From NCBI GenBank assembly GCA_002496355.1, contig DAJP01000119.1:1-12849 (forward strand): 12,849 bases of DNA, given 5' to 3'. Shown here one piece after another: positions 1-6,141 of the stretch. The first letter of the stretch is position 1, and each line of letters starts with the position of its first letter. This DNA is from Euryarchaeota archaeon UBA346 (GTDB lineage: Archaea; Thermoplasmatota; E2; DHVEG-1). A program made the translations under genes and the position numbers. The notes below the pieces were generated by a model, which was not told where the DNA came from, searched no databases, and worked only from the letters and a program-made list of their open reading frames with translations.

Positions 1-5
1 ATCAT

Positions 6-407
6 ATGAAAAGGAAATGGTTGGCAATAGGAATCATTCTCTTGTTCGTGGGACTCAACTCTCTATCAAGTACCACTCTCGGGAAAACATGGTTGTATGC
101 TCATGTTGATTGTCATATCGAAGGTGTACCCTCTGACGCGGTCACCTGGGATTACGCGTCTCCACAAAACAGTTTTATAAAATGGGTAGTAATTCATTTA
201 GACTTTAATTCCTCGAAAGGTAACGGGTCAATGATCCTAAAACCAATAGCAAGATCTGCTCTATCTTATGATTTTCCTGAAGATTTTACTTCTCTGAAAA
301 TCTTGTTCATTTATAATTATCTTGGTGGCATCATTTTTCAGCTAGGAGCTGGTGATGATTATAATCTTCTCTGCCGTGGAAATGGTCTATATGTTGAGGT
401 CAATTGA
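6..407 (+). CDS. Small secreted protein of unknown function with Sec signal peptide
   Basis: I do not recognise the mature protein. Of the 133 residues, the first ~26 form a classic Sec signal: basic MKRK, a hydrophobic core (IGIILLFVG), then small residues before the mature part begins near KTW. The remaining ~107 residues have no internal membrane segment and contain two cysteines (in HVDCHI and LLCRGN) that could form a disulfide outside the cell. The signal-coding DNA is nearly identical to that of the gene starting at 2113, although the mature parts are unrelated. The ATG lies 5 bases inside the window, so its promoter and ribosome site cannot be seen. A 72-base gap with its own TATA-like box separates it from the next gene, so it is probably transcribed separately. 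The coding call is fairly secure because of the signal peptide; the function is unknown. Confidence 0.65.
   Translation: MKRKWLAIGIILLFVGLNSLSSTTLGKTWLYAHVDCHIEGVPSDAVTWDYASPQNSFIKWVVIHLDFNSSKGNGSMILKPIARSALSYDFPEDFTSLKILFIYNYLGGIIFQLGAGDDYNLLCRGNGLYVEVN
11..49 (+). repeat. Copy 1 of a signal-peptide-coding direct repeat
   Basis: This stretch matches 2118-2156 at 36 of 39 bases, including 23 consecutive identical bases (27-49 versus 2134-2156). Both copies encode the signal peptide of a secreted protein (RKxxAIGIILLFVG), while the coding sequence downstream of each is unrelated. Confidence 0.75.
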
Positions 408-438
408 AGTAAAAATCATCTTCAGGACTCAGAATATG

Positions 439-448
439 TTATTTATAG
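439..448 (+). promoter_or_regulatory. TATA-like box of the beta-helix operon
   Basis: TTATTTATAG lies about 45 bases before the preferred ATG at 489. A start about 25 bases downstream would leave a short leader containing the strong GGAGG ribosome site at 474-478. A second AT-rich match, TATAAAATTG, lies at 460-469. This is pattern recognition only. Confidence 0.4.
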
Positions 449-488
449 GAGAACATTGTTATAAAATTGTAAAGGAGGAATGAAAATT

Positions 489-1502
489 ATGAAGAGAGGG
501 ATAATTTGTATCCTTGTTTGTATGCTGATGATATTAACAACAGTTGTTCCTGTATCGGCACACGCAGTATTGAAAACGACAGCTCGCCCTCTGATTACAG
601 GGAATATTTTGTATGTTGGAGGTTCAGGATCAAATAACTATACGAAAATCCAAGATGCCATTGATGATGCAAATTCAGGATACACCATTTTTGTCTACCG
701 GGGGACATATTTTGAAAATCTGATGATTTCCAAATCAATTACCTTGCAGGGAGAAAACAAAGAAATCACGATCATTGATGGACAAGAACAGGGAAATGTT
801 ATTTTTATTTCTAAAGATCATGTCACAGTAAGGGGATTCACCCTTCAAAGAGGTGGCTGGGGACATTATGCAGGGGTGTGGATTGATAATGTCAATTTTA
901 ACAAGATTGAGGGAAATGTAATTCTCGATAACCATTTTTGGGGCATCTGTTTAAATGGTTCAAGTTTTAATACAATAAAAAGTAACACAATCTCACTAAA
1001 CAACCTTGGGATTGAAGCGGGTGGACTCGGTTTTAATGGATACACAGGACGTACTTCGAATTATAATATCTTTACAAACAATGTAATCTCATCAAATGAA
1101 TATATAGGGATAGGATTTGGTTCGTCGAAGCGGAATCTATTTTATCAGAACATTCTGTCGAATTCATCAATTGGCATCTCTTTTTGGCACAATATCAATA
1201 ATGTGATTTATAAAAACGTGTTCATCGATAATGATGTTGGTCTCGAACTGCAATTTTCAAGACAAAATATAATCCTTAGCAACAACTTCTTAGATAACCA
1301 ACAAGACGCTTATTTTTTAATGGAACATTTAATCCAACGGAATATATTCCTGAGAAATTATTGGAATGCCTCGTCGCAACTTCCCTTTGTTATCCATGGT
1401 GGTTTTCTTGCATTAAATCGCTCTTTTAACAATCCTTTCAAATGCATACAGATAGATTGGCTTCCGACACAAAAACCTTATGACATCCCTGGAATGGAAT
1501 AA
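489..1502 (+). CDS. Secreted right-handed beta-helix (NosD-like) repeat protein
   Basis: This is a secreted parallel beta-helix protein of about 337 residues, related to the NosD/pectate-lyase-like repeat families. After a signal peptide (MKRGIICILVCMLM...VSAHA) comes the typical opening of the fold: ILYVGGSGSNNYTKIQDAIDDA, then a GTYFENLMISKSITLQGE-type turn. Asn-rich coils of ~22-24 residues (NKIEGNVI, NTIKSNTIS, NIFTNNVISSN, NLFYQNILSNS, NVIYKNVFIDN) follow. Such proteins bind or process surface polysaccharide or act as scaffolds; the substrate here is unknown. An ATG at 480 would sit 1 base after GGAGG, whereas the ATG at 489 sits 10 bases after it and gives a cleaner signal peptide, so I chose 489. 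The stop overlaps the next start (TAATG), which implies coupled translation. The family call is good; enzymatic activity is unproven. Confidence 0.82.
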   Translation: MKRGIICILVCMLMILTTVVPVSAHAVLKTTARPLITGNILYVGGSGSNNYTKIQDAIDDANSGYTIFVYRGTYFENLMISKSITLQGENKEITIIDGQEQGNVIFISKDHVTVRGFTLQRGGWGHYAGVWIDNVNFNKIEGNVILDNHFWGICLNGSSFNTIKSNTISLNNLGIEAGGLGFNGYTGRTSNYNIFTNNVISSNEYIGIGFGSSKRNLFYQNILSNSSIGISFWHNINNVIYKNVFIDNDVGLELQFSRQNIILSNNFLDNQQDAYFLMEHLIQRNIFLRNYWNASSQLPFVIHGGFLALNRSFNNPFKCIQIDWLPTQKPYDIPGME

Positions 1503-2116
1503 TGGATAAGAAACCTCTGATTGGTGTAAGTATCTGTACTATAGTTCTTCTTGTTCTGGGTTCGTTGAGTAATGTGGTGGGAAATCAGTCTGTCACATCA
1601 ACTGTGAACGATTCACCGTTGTTTCAAATAAGGACGCAGAGAGCAACGAATCAAAGGGAGAATATCCTTACATCTAAGTATCTTGGAATAGGAAAAGGAA
1701 ATCTATTGAAATTTTCAAGTAGGGATAATAAGACTGAAAAGTTGAAAATGGCCATCGATATCATCAATAGATTGGATGATAAAACATTTGAACGATTTAC
1801 AGAATTTTTCATCCAACGAATAAAGCAGGATGATTCATTAAAAGAAACGAACCCAAATGATATAATAAAAGGGCTTAAATTGATTAAATCAAATCCAATA
1901 TCTATCATTATTCCTTTTACAAACCAGAATAATGGATATGAAACACATTCAGGTTATTCCTCTTGCCCTTGGATTCCAGGTTGCTATATTGGTCGTTGCA
2001 TTGAGGCAATAATTGGAATAATAATCATTATTTTATTACTTACCTTCTCTGATTGGCCTAACACACTTACCTGCGTATCTTATAATTATATGTGTTTATT
2101 AGGGAAAAAATCATGA
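1502..2116 (+). CDS. Lineage-specific secreted/membrane-anchored protein of unknown function
   Basis: A 204-residue protein without a recognised domain. The N-terminus (MDKKPLIGVSICTIVLLVLG...VVG) is a signal peptide or signal anchor. It is followed by a polar stretch SPLFQIRTQRATNQ, which I recall as a recurrent N-terminal pattern in secreted proteins of uncultured Thermoplasmata-like archaea (memory, not a search). A charged, probably helical middle (about residues 75-130) is followed by a Cys-containing segment (CPWIPGCYIGRC) and one strong membrane helix (IIGIIIIILLLTF, ~167-180), so the main domain probably faces outside and is tethered at its C-end. The ATG overlaps the previous stop by one base, and the TGA overlaps the next ATG (ATGA). 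It therefore belongs to a translationally coupled three-gene unit with the beta-helix protein and the 2113 gene. Confidence 0.65.
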   Translation: MDKKPLIGVSICTIVLLVLGSLSNVVGNQSVTSTVNDSPLFQIRTQRATNQRENILTSKYLGIGKGNLLKFSSRDNKTEKLKMAIDIINRLDDKTFERFTEFFIQRIKQDDSLKETNPNDIIKGLKLIKSNPISIIIPFTNQNNGYETHSGYSSCPWIPGCYIGRCIEAIIGIIIIILLLTFSDWPNTLTCVSYNYMCLLGKKS

Positions 2117-2910
2117 TAAGGAAATGTTTCGCGATAGGAATCATTCTCTTGTTCGTTGGTGTGACCATAGCACCAACTATCAACTTTCAGGTTGTCAAAG
2201 CATCCCAGGATGATGACCTTGTGGAAGTCACCGCCCAAGCCTGTGGCATCCAGGGATATGGGGATACTACGGTGAAACTCACCAGAGAACAATATCAAGA
2301 CTTGGAACAGTATTTGGTTGAGTTCAGGGCAAGGTTGAACCAGACATCAACAAGGGATGAAGCAGTTCCTATCTTCAAGGATGCTGTGGTGGAGTTGGAT
2401 AAGTATGGGTTGTTGCCAATGGGGATGAGTGTTGAGAAGGCACTACAATTAGTTATTAGAGAAAATCAAAATGAGAGATTATTGAATTTTCAACAACGAT
2501 TTGAGATTTTTCCTAGATGTTTTAATGTTTTTTGTCTTTTATCGATGACTGCTACAATGGATTTGAATTCGTATATAAGATTTATATTTCCAATCGGACC
2601 TGTGTTACTTTTAAGTTATCCATTATTATTGTTATTGGCGAAAATAGGGGCACAATATCTAGTTAATGAGATTATTGGAATTCTAGCTTTTTTTTGTTTT
2701 TTCAATCCTTTAAAACTAATGAACATTATCGTTATAATGGAATTCTTTGAAGACTTTCATTCAATTGGTCTAAAAGGTATTGTCAATAGTGATTGTAGTA
2801 ATGATGTTTTTATGTTAATCGGATATACTGGATTATACCTTGTATTTCTTAATAATGAGAAAGTAATAGACAAAATATCTTTTTTAGGTTCTGCACTTGC
2901 TGTTGTATAA
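2113..2910 (+). CDS. Signal-peptide protein with extracellular helical domain and multiple membrane helices, unknown function
   Basis: About 265 residues. The signal peptide (MIRKCFAIGIILLFVGVT...VVKAS) is followed by a polar domain of ~110 residues (DDDLVEVTAQACGIQGYGDT, then TREQYQDLEQYLVEF and EKALQLVI). This domain is rich in charged helices and recurs, from memory, in secreted proteins of related uncultured archaea. The C-terminal half is hydrophobic, with roughly three or four membrane helices (FIFPIGPVLLLSYPLLLLLA, IIGILAFFCFF, LIGYTGLYLVFL). An upstream in-frame ATG at 2092 would put seven extra residues before the signal. The ATG at 2113 overlaps the previous TGA and follows AGGG at 2101-2104, so I prefer it. 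This is the last gene of the coupled operon. Base composition is AT-rich, especially in the C-terminal half, compared with the genes right of 3300. No function can be assigned. Confidence 0.65.
   Translation: MIRKCFAIGIILLFVGVTIAPTINFQVVKASQDDDLVEVTAQACGIQGYGDTTVKLTREQYQDLEQYLVEFRARLNQTSTRDEAVPIFKDAVVELDKYGLLPMGMSVEKALQLVIRENQNERLLNFQQRFEIFPRCFNVFCLLSMTATMDLNSYIRFIFPIGPVLLLSYPLLLLLAKIGAQYLVNEIIGILAFFCFFNPLKLMNIIVIMEFFEDFHSIGLKGIVNSDCSNDVFMLIGYTGLYLVFLNNEKVIDKISFLGSALAVV
2118..2156 (+). repeat. Copy 2 of the signal-peptide-coding direct repeat
   Basis: This pairs with 11-49 (36 of 39 bases identical, 23 consecutive). Similarity fades right after the signal peptide core, so this is a shared secretion-signal segment and not a whole-gene duplication. 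Confidence 0.75.
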
Positions 2911-3063
2911 TTGTAAAGACACCATCCGAAATTGTCTGAAATGATGCCTGAATCTTATGAATGCTGAACCAGATGTATCTGTTTTGTTTAGCGATAGAAG
3001 TAAATATGATGTCGGGGGATAACCCTGTTCGTTCTTTTGAGCACGAAAAGCATAACAAGTGAT

Positions 3064-3081
3064 ATACGTATCTCTACGTAT
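3064..3081. promoter_or_regulatory. Inverted repeat overlapping the start codon of the integrase-like fragment
   Basis: ATACGTA (3064-3070) and TACGTAT (3075-3081) are perfect 7-base arms around a TCTC spacer; each contains the palindrome TACGTA. The right arm covers the first two bases of the ATG at 3080. It could be an operator for a DNA-binding product of this gene or a recombinase arm site. Its function is inferred from position only. Confidence 0.35.
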
Positions 3082-3307
3082 GGTAAAAAAACATCTTAAC
3101 CTTTTTATTGAAACGGATTTGACAGAAAAAGCAAAGGCACATGGACTTGTAATAAGTAAGTTTTTAGAGAACAAATTACAGGAGTATTTTCAGTTTTTTG
3201 ATGATGTGAGAATTGTTCCTTATAATGAAGAACGCCGAGGAGGAGATTTGAACTCCTGCGGAGCCGAAGCCCCACGAGCTTTCCAGGCTCGCGCCGTACC
3301 GGTCTGA
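3080..3307 (+). CDS. Candidate N-terminal fragment (intN) of an SSV-type integrase with a CcdA-like segment, running antisense into tRNA-Ser
   Basis: From the ATG at 3080 the frame encodes MVKKHLNLFIETDLTEKAKA followed by GLVISKFLENKLQEYF. This resembles the short CcdA/ribbon-helix-helix-like module (basic strand, helix, xxISKxLENxLxEY) found alone as an antitoxin and, as I recall, at the start of some archaeal tyrosine integrases. Without a stop it enters the tRNA-Ser gene antisense at 3233, reading RRGGDLNSCGAEAPRAFQAR through the acceptor, T, variable and anticodon arms, and stops at TGA 3305-3307 inside the D arm. SSV-type integrases carry attP inside the gene; insertion splits it and leaves an N-terminal piece overlapping the tRNA 3' half. 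This matches that layout. No catalytic domain is present in the window. Alternative: a free-standing CcdA-like antitoxin whose frame happens to read into the tRNA. An upstream in-frame ATG at 3059 looks less likely. Confidence 0.55.
   Translation: MVKKHLNLFIETDLTEKAKAHGLVISKFLENKLQEYFQFFDDVRIVPYNEERRGGDLNSCGAEAPRAFQARAVPV
3233..3291. other. Putative att site: 3' portion of the tRNA-Ser gene
   Basis: The tRNA segment from the anticodon stem to the discriminator base is the part an SSV-type integrase would restore on insertion. The intN-like frame stays open across exactly this part and ends beyond it. No second copy is visible in 1-3232, so the far att copy, if it exists, lies left of the window. 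Confidence 0.4.
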
Positions 3308-3318
3308 GCCACCTCGGC
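3233..3318 (-). tRNA. tRNA-Ser(GGA): tRNA-Ser (anticodon GGA)
   Basis: The - strand folds as an 86-base class II tRNA. The acceptor GCCGAGG (3318-3312) pairs with CCTCGGC (3240-3234), with discriminator G at 3233 as expected for serine. The anticodon stem CGAGC/GCTCG (3291-3287 with 3279-3275) closes the loop CTGGAAA with anticodon GGA at 3284-3282. A long variable arm (GGGGCTTCGGCTCC) is typical of tRNA-Ser, and the T arm contains GTTCAAATC. No CCA is encoded and there is no intron. It lies right after cbf5 on the same strand but has its own TATA-like box. Its 3' half is read antisense by the integrase-like frame. Confidence 0.95.
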
Positions 3319-3342
3319 AAAACCAACGACCGCAATACTATT

Positions 3343-3352
3343 CCTATTTATG
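3343..3352 (-). promoter_or_regulatory. TATA-like box of tRNA-Ser, overlapping the cbf5 stop codon
   Basis: On the - strand CATAAATAGG lies 25-34 bases before the tRNA 5' end, the correct archaeal spacing. It includes the cbf5 TAA (3350-3348), so the tRNA can be transcribed independently even though it follows cbf5 directly. Confidence 0.5.
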
Positions 3353-4346
3353 TTTTTTTCCAGATAGATGGATACGTCCCTTTATTCATTAGCACACGCT
3401 CAAGGGACGCACAGATACCTGTATCCTTTTCAATGACCTGCACAGAAGGTATGTGCATCTTCACTAACGCGACACCTTCACCTTTTAAAGACAACACTGC
3501 TGCGATCTCATCAGTAGTCATCTCATCAATCTCAACGACCCCGGGGATCGCAAGATTCGCCCCATGGCACAATGCGTCAATAGCAGAATCACGAACAATG
3601 ATCTTTGGGACGACCTCCAGCAGTCGCTCCATGCAAAGGATCGTCTTACGCAGCTCTACATCATCACCATCTTCCTTCCAGAATAGATACGCATCCTTGA
3701 CATCCTGCAGGTTCACCCCAGACTCTTCAGTGATATTCCCCACTCGTGTCCGTCTCAGCTCGATAAGCTGAGCACCACACCCAAGCTTCTTCCCAATATC
3801 AACACACAAGGTCCGAATATAAGTCCCTGCTTCACACCCGACCCGGAATAACACCTCAGTCCCCTGTATCTCAAGGACTTCCAGATAATACACCTCCCTC
3901 GTCCGCCGCACTCGTTTCACAGCAGAACGCAGCGGAGGCATCTGAGAAATCTTCCCAACAAAACCAGCACAAGCCTCACGGATCTTCTTTTCATCCACCT
4001 GCTTATGAAGCTTCATCAATGCGACATATTCCTTACCTGCCACAAGAAGCACCTGCAACGCACGAGCAGCATCACCAAGTGCGACAGGAAGCACACCAGT
4101 GACCGCAGGGTCCAACGTTCCCCCATGCCCTGCTTTCTCAATCTCAAGAGCTTCCTTTACCCAAGCGACCACTTGATGAGACGAAGGACCAGCAGGTTTA
4201 TCCAGATTGATAAACCCATTATTCAAGAGCTCTCGGACAGTACGTTGCCCAGGAGCCTTACCGTAATGCGCATTTGTATTCGCAGAAGTCTTAATCAATC
4301 GTTTCCTTGGTTTTAACGATGGCAACGAAGCATTTTTCTCAGACAT
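3348..4346 (-). CDS. cbf5: Archaeal Cbf5, RNA pseudouridine synthase (TruB family) with PUA domain
   Basis: Cbf5 converts uridine to pseudouridine in rRNA as the catalytic subunit of box H/ACA RNPs (with Nop10, Gar1 and L7Ae), and can modify tRNA U55. The 332 residues open with a basic tail, then ELLNNGFINLDKPAGPSSHQ (residues 40-57). The catalytic motif GGTLDP (75-80) carries Asp79. The TruB-type core continues through GKISQMPPLRSAVKR and CEAGTYIRTLCVDIG, and a PUA domain fills about 247-332. Length and the PUA domain fit archaeal Cbf5 rather than bacterial TruB. It is the last protein gene of the secY cluster, 38 bases after cmk, as in many euryarchaea. A TATA-like box in that gap suggests it also has its own promoter. 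Confidence 0.95.
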   Translation of the reverse strand: MSEKNASLPSLKPRKRLIKTSANTNAHYGKAPGQRTVRELLNNGFINLDKPAGPSSHQVVAWVKEALEIEKAGHGGTLDPAVTGVLPVALGDAARALQVLLVAGKEYVALMKLHKQVDEKKIREACAGFVGKISQMPPLRSAVKRVRRTREVYYLEVLEIQGTEVLFRVGCEAGTYIRTLCVDIGKKLGCGAQLIELRRTRVGNITEESGVNLQDVKDAYLFWKEDGDDVELRKTILCMERLLEVVPKIIVRDSAIDALCHGANLAIPGVVEIDEMTTDEIAAVLSLKGEGVALVKMHIPSVQVIEKDTGICASLERVLMNKGTYPSIWKKT

Positions 4347-4379
4347 TGTGACTCACAGAATAACAGAAGGATATAAAAA
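4347..4379 (-). promoter_or_regulatory. Candidate internal promoter before cbf5 with a palindrome at the start codon
   Basis: On the - strand TTTTTATAT (4379-4371) lies ~30 bases before the cbf5 ATG, consistent with a leaderless or very short-leader start. TGTGACTCACA (4347-4357), with 5-base arms around one base, directly abuts the ATG and contains GTGAG, which could also act as a weak ribosome site. Confidence 0.3.
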
Positions 4380-4384
4380 CTCGT

Positions 4385-4912
4385 TTATTGCCGGACGTGG
4401 CGAAGGATAATCTCCATGATCTGCTCAGGGGTCTTGTCCCCTGCGTCGATAACCACATCATAAATAGAGGTATCTGATACATCGATACCATAATACTTTT
4501 TATATCGGGTCGCCTCGCTTTTCTCCCGTTTCACTATCTCTTTTTTCCTATTCTTGATATCACCCTGTTCTCGTTTGACGATACGACCTGCACGAATGGT
4601 GATGTCCGCCTGCAGCAGGACCTTCAATGCAGGGATATGGTTCTGATATGCAAGCCACCCAGAAAGACGCCCCTCAAGGATGACATTACCCTCCTTTAGA
4701 ATGCCAAGTTGATATCGGTCCAGCTCCTCATCGATATCACGATGCGATTCACAATATTTCCCGAACTCCTCAAGAGACATCTGATGTTTTTCTGCGAGTC
4801 GACGGAAGATCTCCCCAGAATAGACATAACGGATCCCCAGATGTTGCTCTAAAAGTTTCGCAACAGTGGTTTTCCCCGTCCCTGGAAGACCACTGATGGT
4901 GATCGTGGTCAT
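4385..4912 (-). CDS. cmk: Cytidylate kinase, archaeal short type
   Basis: Phosphorylates CMP/dCMP to the diphosphate with ATP in the cytosol. The 175-residue protein begins with strand MTTITISG and the P-loop GLPGTGKTT (residues 8-16). Then come the NMP-binding part (YVYSGEIFRRLAEK, GKYCESHRDIDEELD) and VILEGRLSGWLAY, the Walker-B-like strand of the family. A charged LID region (REQGDIKNRKKEIVKREKSE) and TRYKKYYGIDVSDTSIYD follow, the latter characteristic of archaeal CMP kinases. The length matches the archaeal family (~180), shorter than bacterial Cmk (~225). It starts 7 bases after the DUF106 stop, with GGGGAACC as a plausible ribosome site. Position between the DUF106 and cbf5 genes is the usual archaeal order. 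Confidence 0.93.
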   Translation of the reverse strand: MTTITISGLPGTGKTTVAKLLEQHLGIRYVYSGEIFRRLAEKHQMSLEEFGKYCESHRDIDEELDRYQLGILKEGNVILEGRLSGWLAYQNHIPALKVLLQADITIRAGRIVKREQGDIKNRKKEIVKREKSEATRYKKYYGIDVSDTSIYDVVIDAGDKTPEQIMEIILRHVRQ

Positions 4913-4919
4913 GGTTCCC

Positions 4920-5585
4920 CTATTTCGCTGCTGGTCGGATGGTTTTTCGCATATTCTGCCACCAGTTCGACCAGCTTATCCACTTTAAGCCCTGTCGTAT
5001 CAGCGAGCCGGCCAGATATGAGAATATCATATACAGTAAAAACCAGTTTGACATAATCCAACCATTCCGCGCAAATAAAGACGCACCACTGCCCCAAGGA
5101 ACCGTGAAGTAAACATAAGAAACATTCCCTAAGAAATAGGTCAACCAGATGAAGATCGGGGCGATGAAGAGGAATAAAAAGAACATCGATTTCATCATCC
5201 CACCAGATGACTGCGTCGTCATACGCATGATCTGAGGCTGCATTTTCATAAGCTTCTGAAGACGATTGTTGTTCCCTTCTTTGCGTGCTTTTGTGATCTC
5301 TTTATTAAACGCTTTACTTGCTTCCTGGGCTTGACCCATTGCTTTCCAATTCGTGAACAAATGGGTGAAGAACGATGAGAGGAACACGACAATAACCCCT
5401 GCAAGCACAATGGTAAGCAGGGGATTTGCTCCGCCAAATCCAATCAAAGGGGCGAACACAGAATTAAGAGAGGATGCGACAAGGTTTCGAATATTTGCAT
5501 CACCAAAGATAAGAATCATGACAAAAAGCAGGAGCATAAGAAGCAGCATTTGCCCTGCTTGTGCGACATCATCAAGTTTTCTCAT
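4920..5585 (-). CDS. DUF106 membrane protein, archaeal Oxa1/EMC3-like insertase
   Basis: A member of the archaeal DUF106 family (known example MJ0480), related to the Oxa1/YidC/EMC3/TMCO1/Get1 group of membrane-protein insertases. The 221 residues show an N-terminal helix (QMLLLMLLLFVMILIFG), a second around LLTIVLAGVIVVFLSSFFTH, and then a cytoplasmic charged coiled hairpin (AQEASKAFNKEITKAR...KLMKMQPQIMRM) with the Met-rich end typical of the family. Two or three further membrane segments (MFFLFLFIAPIFIWLTYFLG; WFLLYMIFSYLAGSLI) follow. Its ATG overlaps the adkA stop (ATGA). Linkage to secY supports a role beside the SecY channel; this functional reading comes from family knowledge. Confidence 0.9.
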   Translation of the reverse strand: MRKLDDVAQAGQMLLLMLLLFVMILIFGDANIRNLVASSLNSVFAPLIGFGGANPLLTIVLAGVIVVFLSSFFTHLFTNWKAMGQAQEASKAFNKEITKARKEGNNNRLQKLMKMQPQIMRMTTQSSGGMMKSMFFLFLFIAPIFIWLTYFLGNVSYVYFTVPWGSGASLFARNGWIMSNWFLLYMIFSYLAGSLIRQGLKWISWSNWWQNMRKTIRPAAK

Positions 5586-6130
5586 CGTATCACAGGCTCG
5601 GCTTCTTTTACCGCTGCGTCCAGCGCATTGTCATGGTTAAAGACGATTTTTACCGTTGCTCCAGTGAGAGTTGCATACGACATGGCTGCTGCTCGGTTCA
5701 TCATCTGATGTTCCGCGATTTTTTCAACAGAATCCGGGTCTCGGTTCCTTGTTGTATCCTTCGCCCGTCGGTTATAGATCTCCAATGGGTCTGCTTCGAC
5801 GATCACAATCGCAGTCGGGTTTAATTTCCGCAGGACCCATTCGGGGAGCCCCGGCATATATCCTTTTGGCGTCTTGACGGTGCAATGGGTGTCAACGATG
5901 ACGTTTTTCATCTTCCCGACCTTCTCAGCGGTCTTAATCTGAAGCTGTTTCTGCTGATCAAGGCTCAGTTTCCTCATCTCATCCCGGTCTTTCACCAGTT
6001 TGAGCTCCATTGCGATATCGCTCATGACAGACCCAAAGGTAACAAAGGTGATATCTAGTCCCTCTGCCGCTTTCTGCATTACTGTGGTTTTCCCCACCCC
6101 GGGTATTCCGGTTACGACAATGACTCCCAT
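5582..6130 (-). CDS. adkA: Archaeal-type adenylate kinase
   Basis: Interconverts ATP + AMP and 2 ADP. The 182 residues carry the P-loop GIPGVGKTT (8-16), then ITFVTFGSVMSDIA and MRKLSLDQQKQLQ. The strand NVIVDTHCTVKTPKGYMPG places DTHCTVKT where the archaeal AdkA family has it. DPLEIYNRRAKDTTRNRD holds the adenine-contact and short LID arginines. Length and motifs fit the archaeal AdkA (trimeric) family rather than bacterial Adk (~215 residues with a long LID). It starts 11 bases after the secY stop, with GAGGT as ribosome site, and its stop overlaps the DUF106 start by 4 bases, so translation is coupled. Location after secY is canonical. Confidence 0.94.
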   Translation of the reverse strand: MGVIVVTGIPGVGKTTVMQKAAEGLDITFVTFGSVMSDIAMELKLVKDRDEMRKLSLDQQKQLQIKTAEKVGKMKNVIVDTHCTVKTPKGYMPGLPEWVLRKLNPTAIVIVEADPLEIYNRRAKDTTRNRDPDSVEKIAEHQMMNRAAAMSYATLTGATVKIVFNHDNALDAAVKEAEPVIR

Positions 6131-6141
6131 TATCTACCTCA

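Noticed and set aside
3080..3232. Type II toxin-antitoxin module with the CcdA-like segment as antitoxin
   Set aside because: No CcdB-like or other toxin gene is adjacent on either side, and the frame continues into the tRNA gene; the integrase-fragment reading explains more.
3105..3335. 76-codon open frame on the - strand across tRNA-Ser
   Set aside because: It spans the whole tRNA and has no recognisable protein pattern or ribosome site.
3433..3771. Open frames opposite cbf5, secY, adkA and acdA (for example 3433-3771, 4005-4316, 11753-12193)
   Set aside because: All lie antisense to well-supported core genes and have low-complexity, unlikely translations.
4909..5097. 62-codon frame between the DUF106 gene and cmk on the same strand
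   Set aside because: It overlaps the DUF106 coding frame almost entirely; the DUF106 product is intact, so no extra gene is needed.
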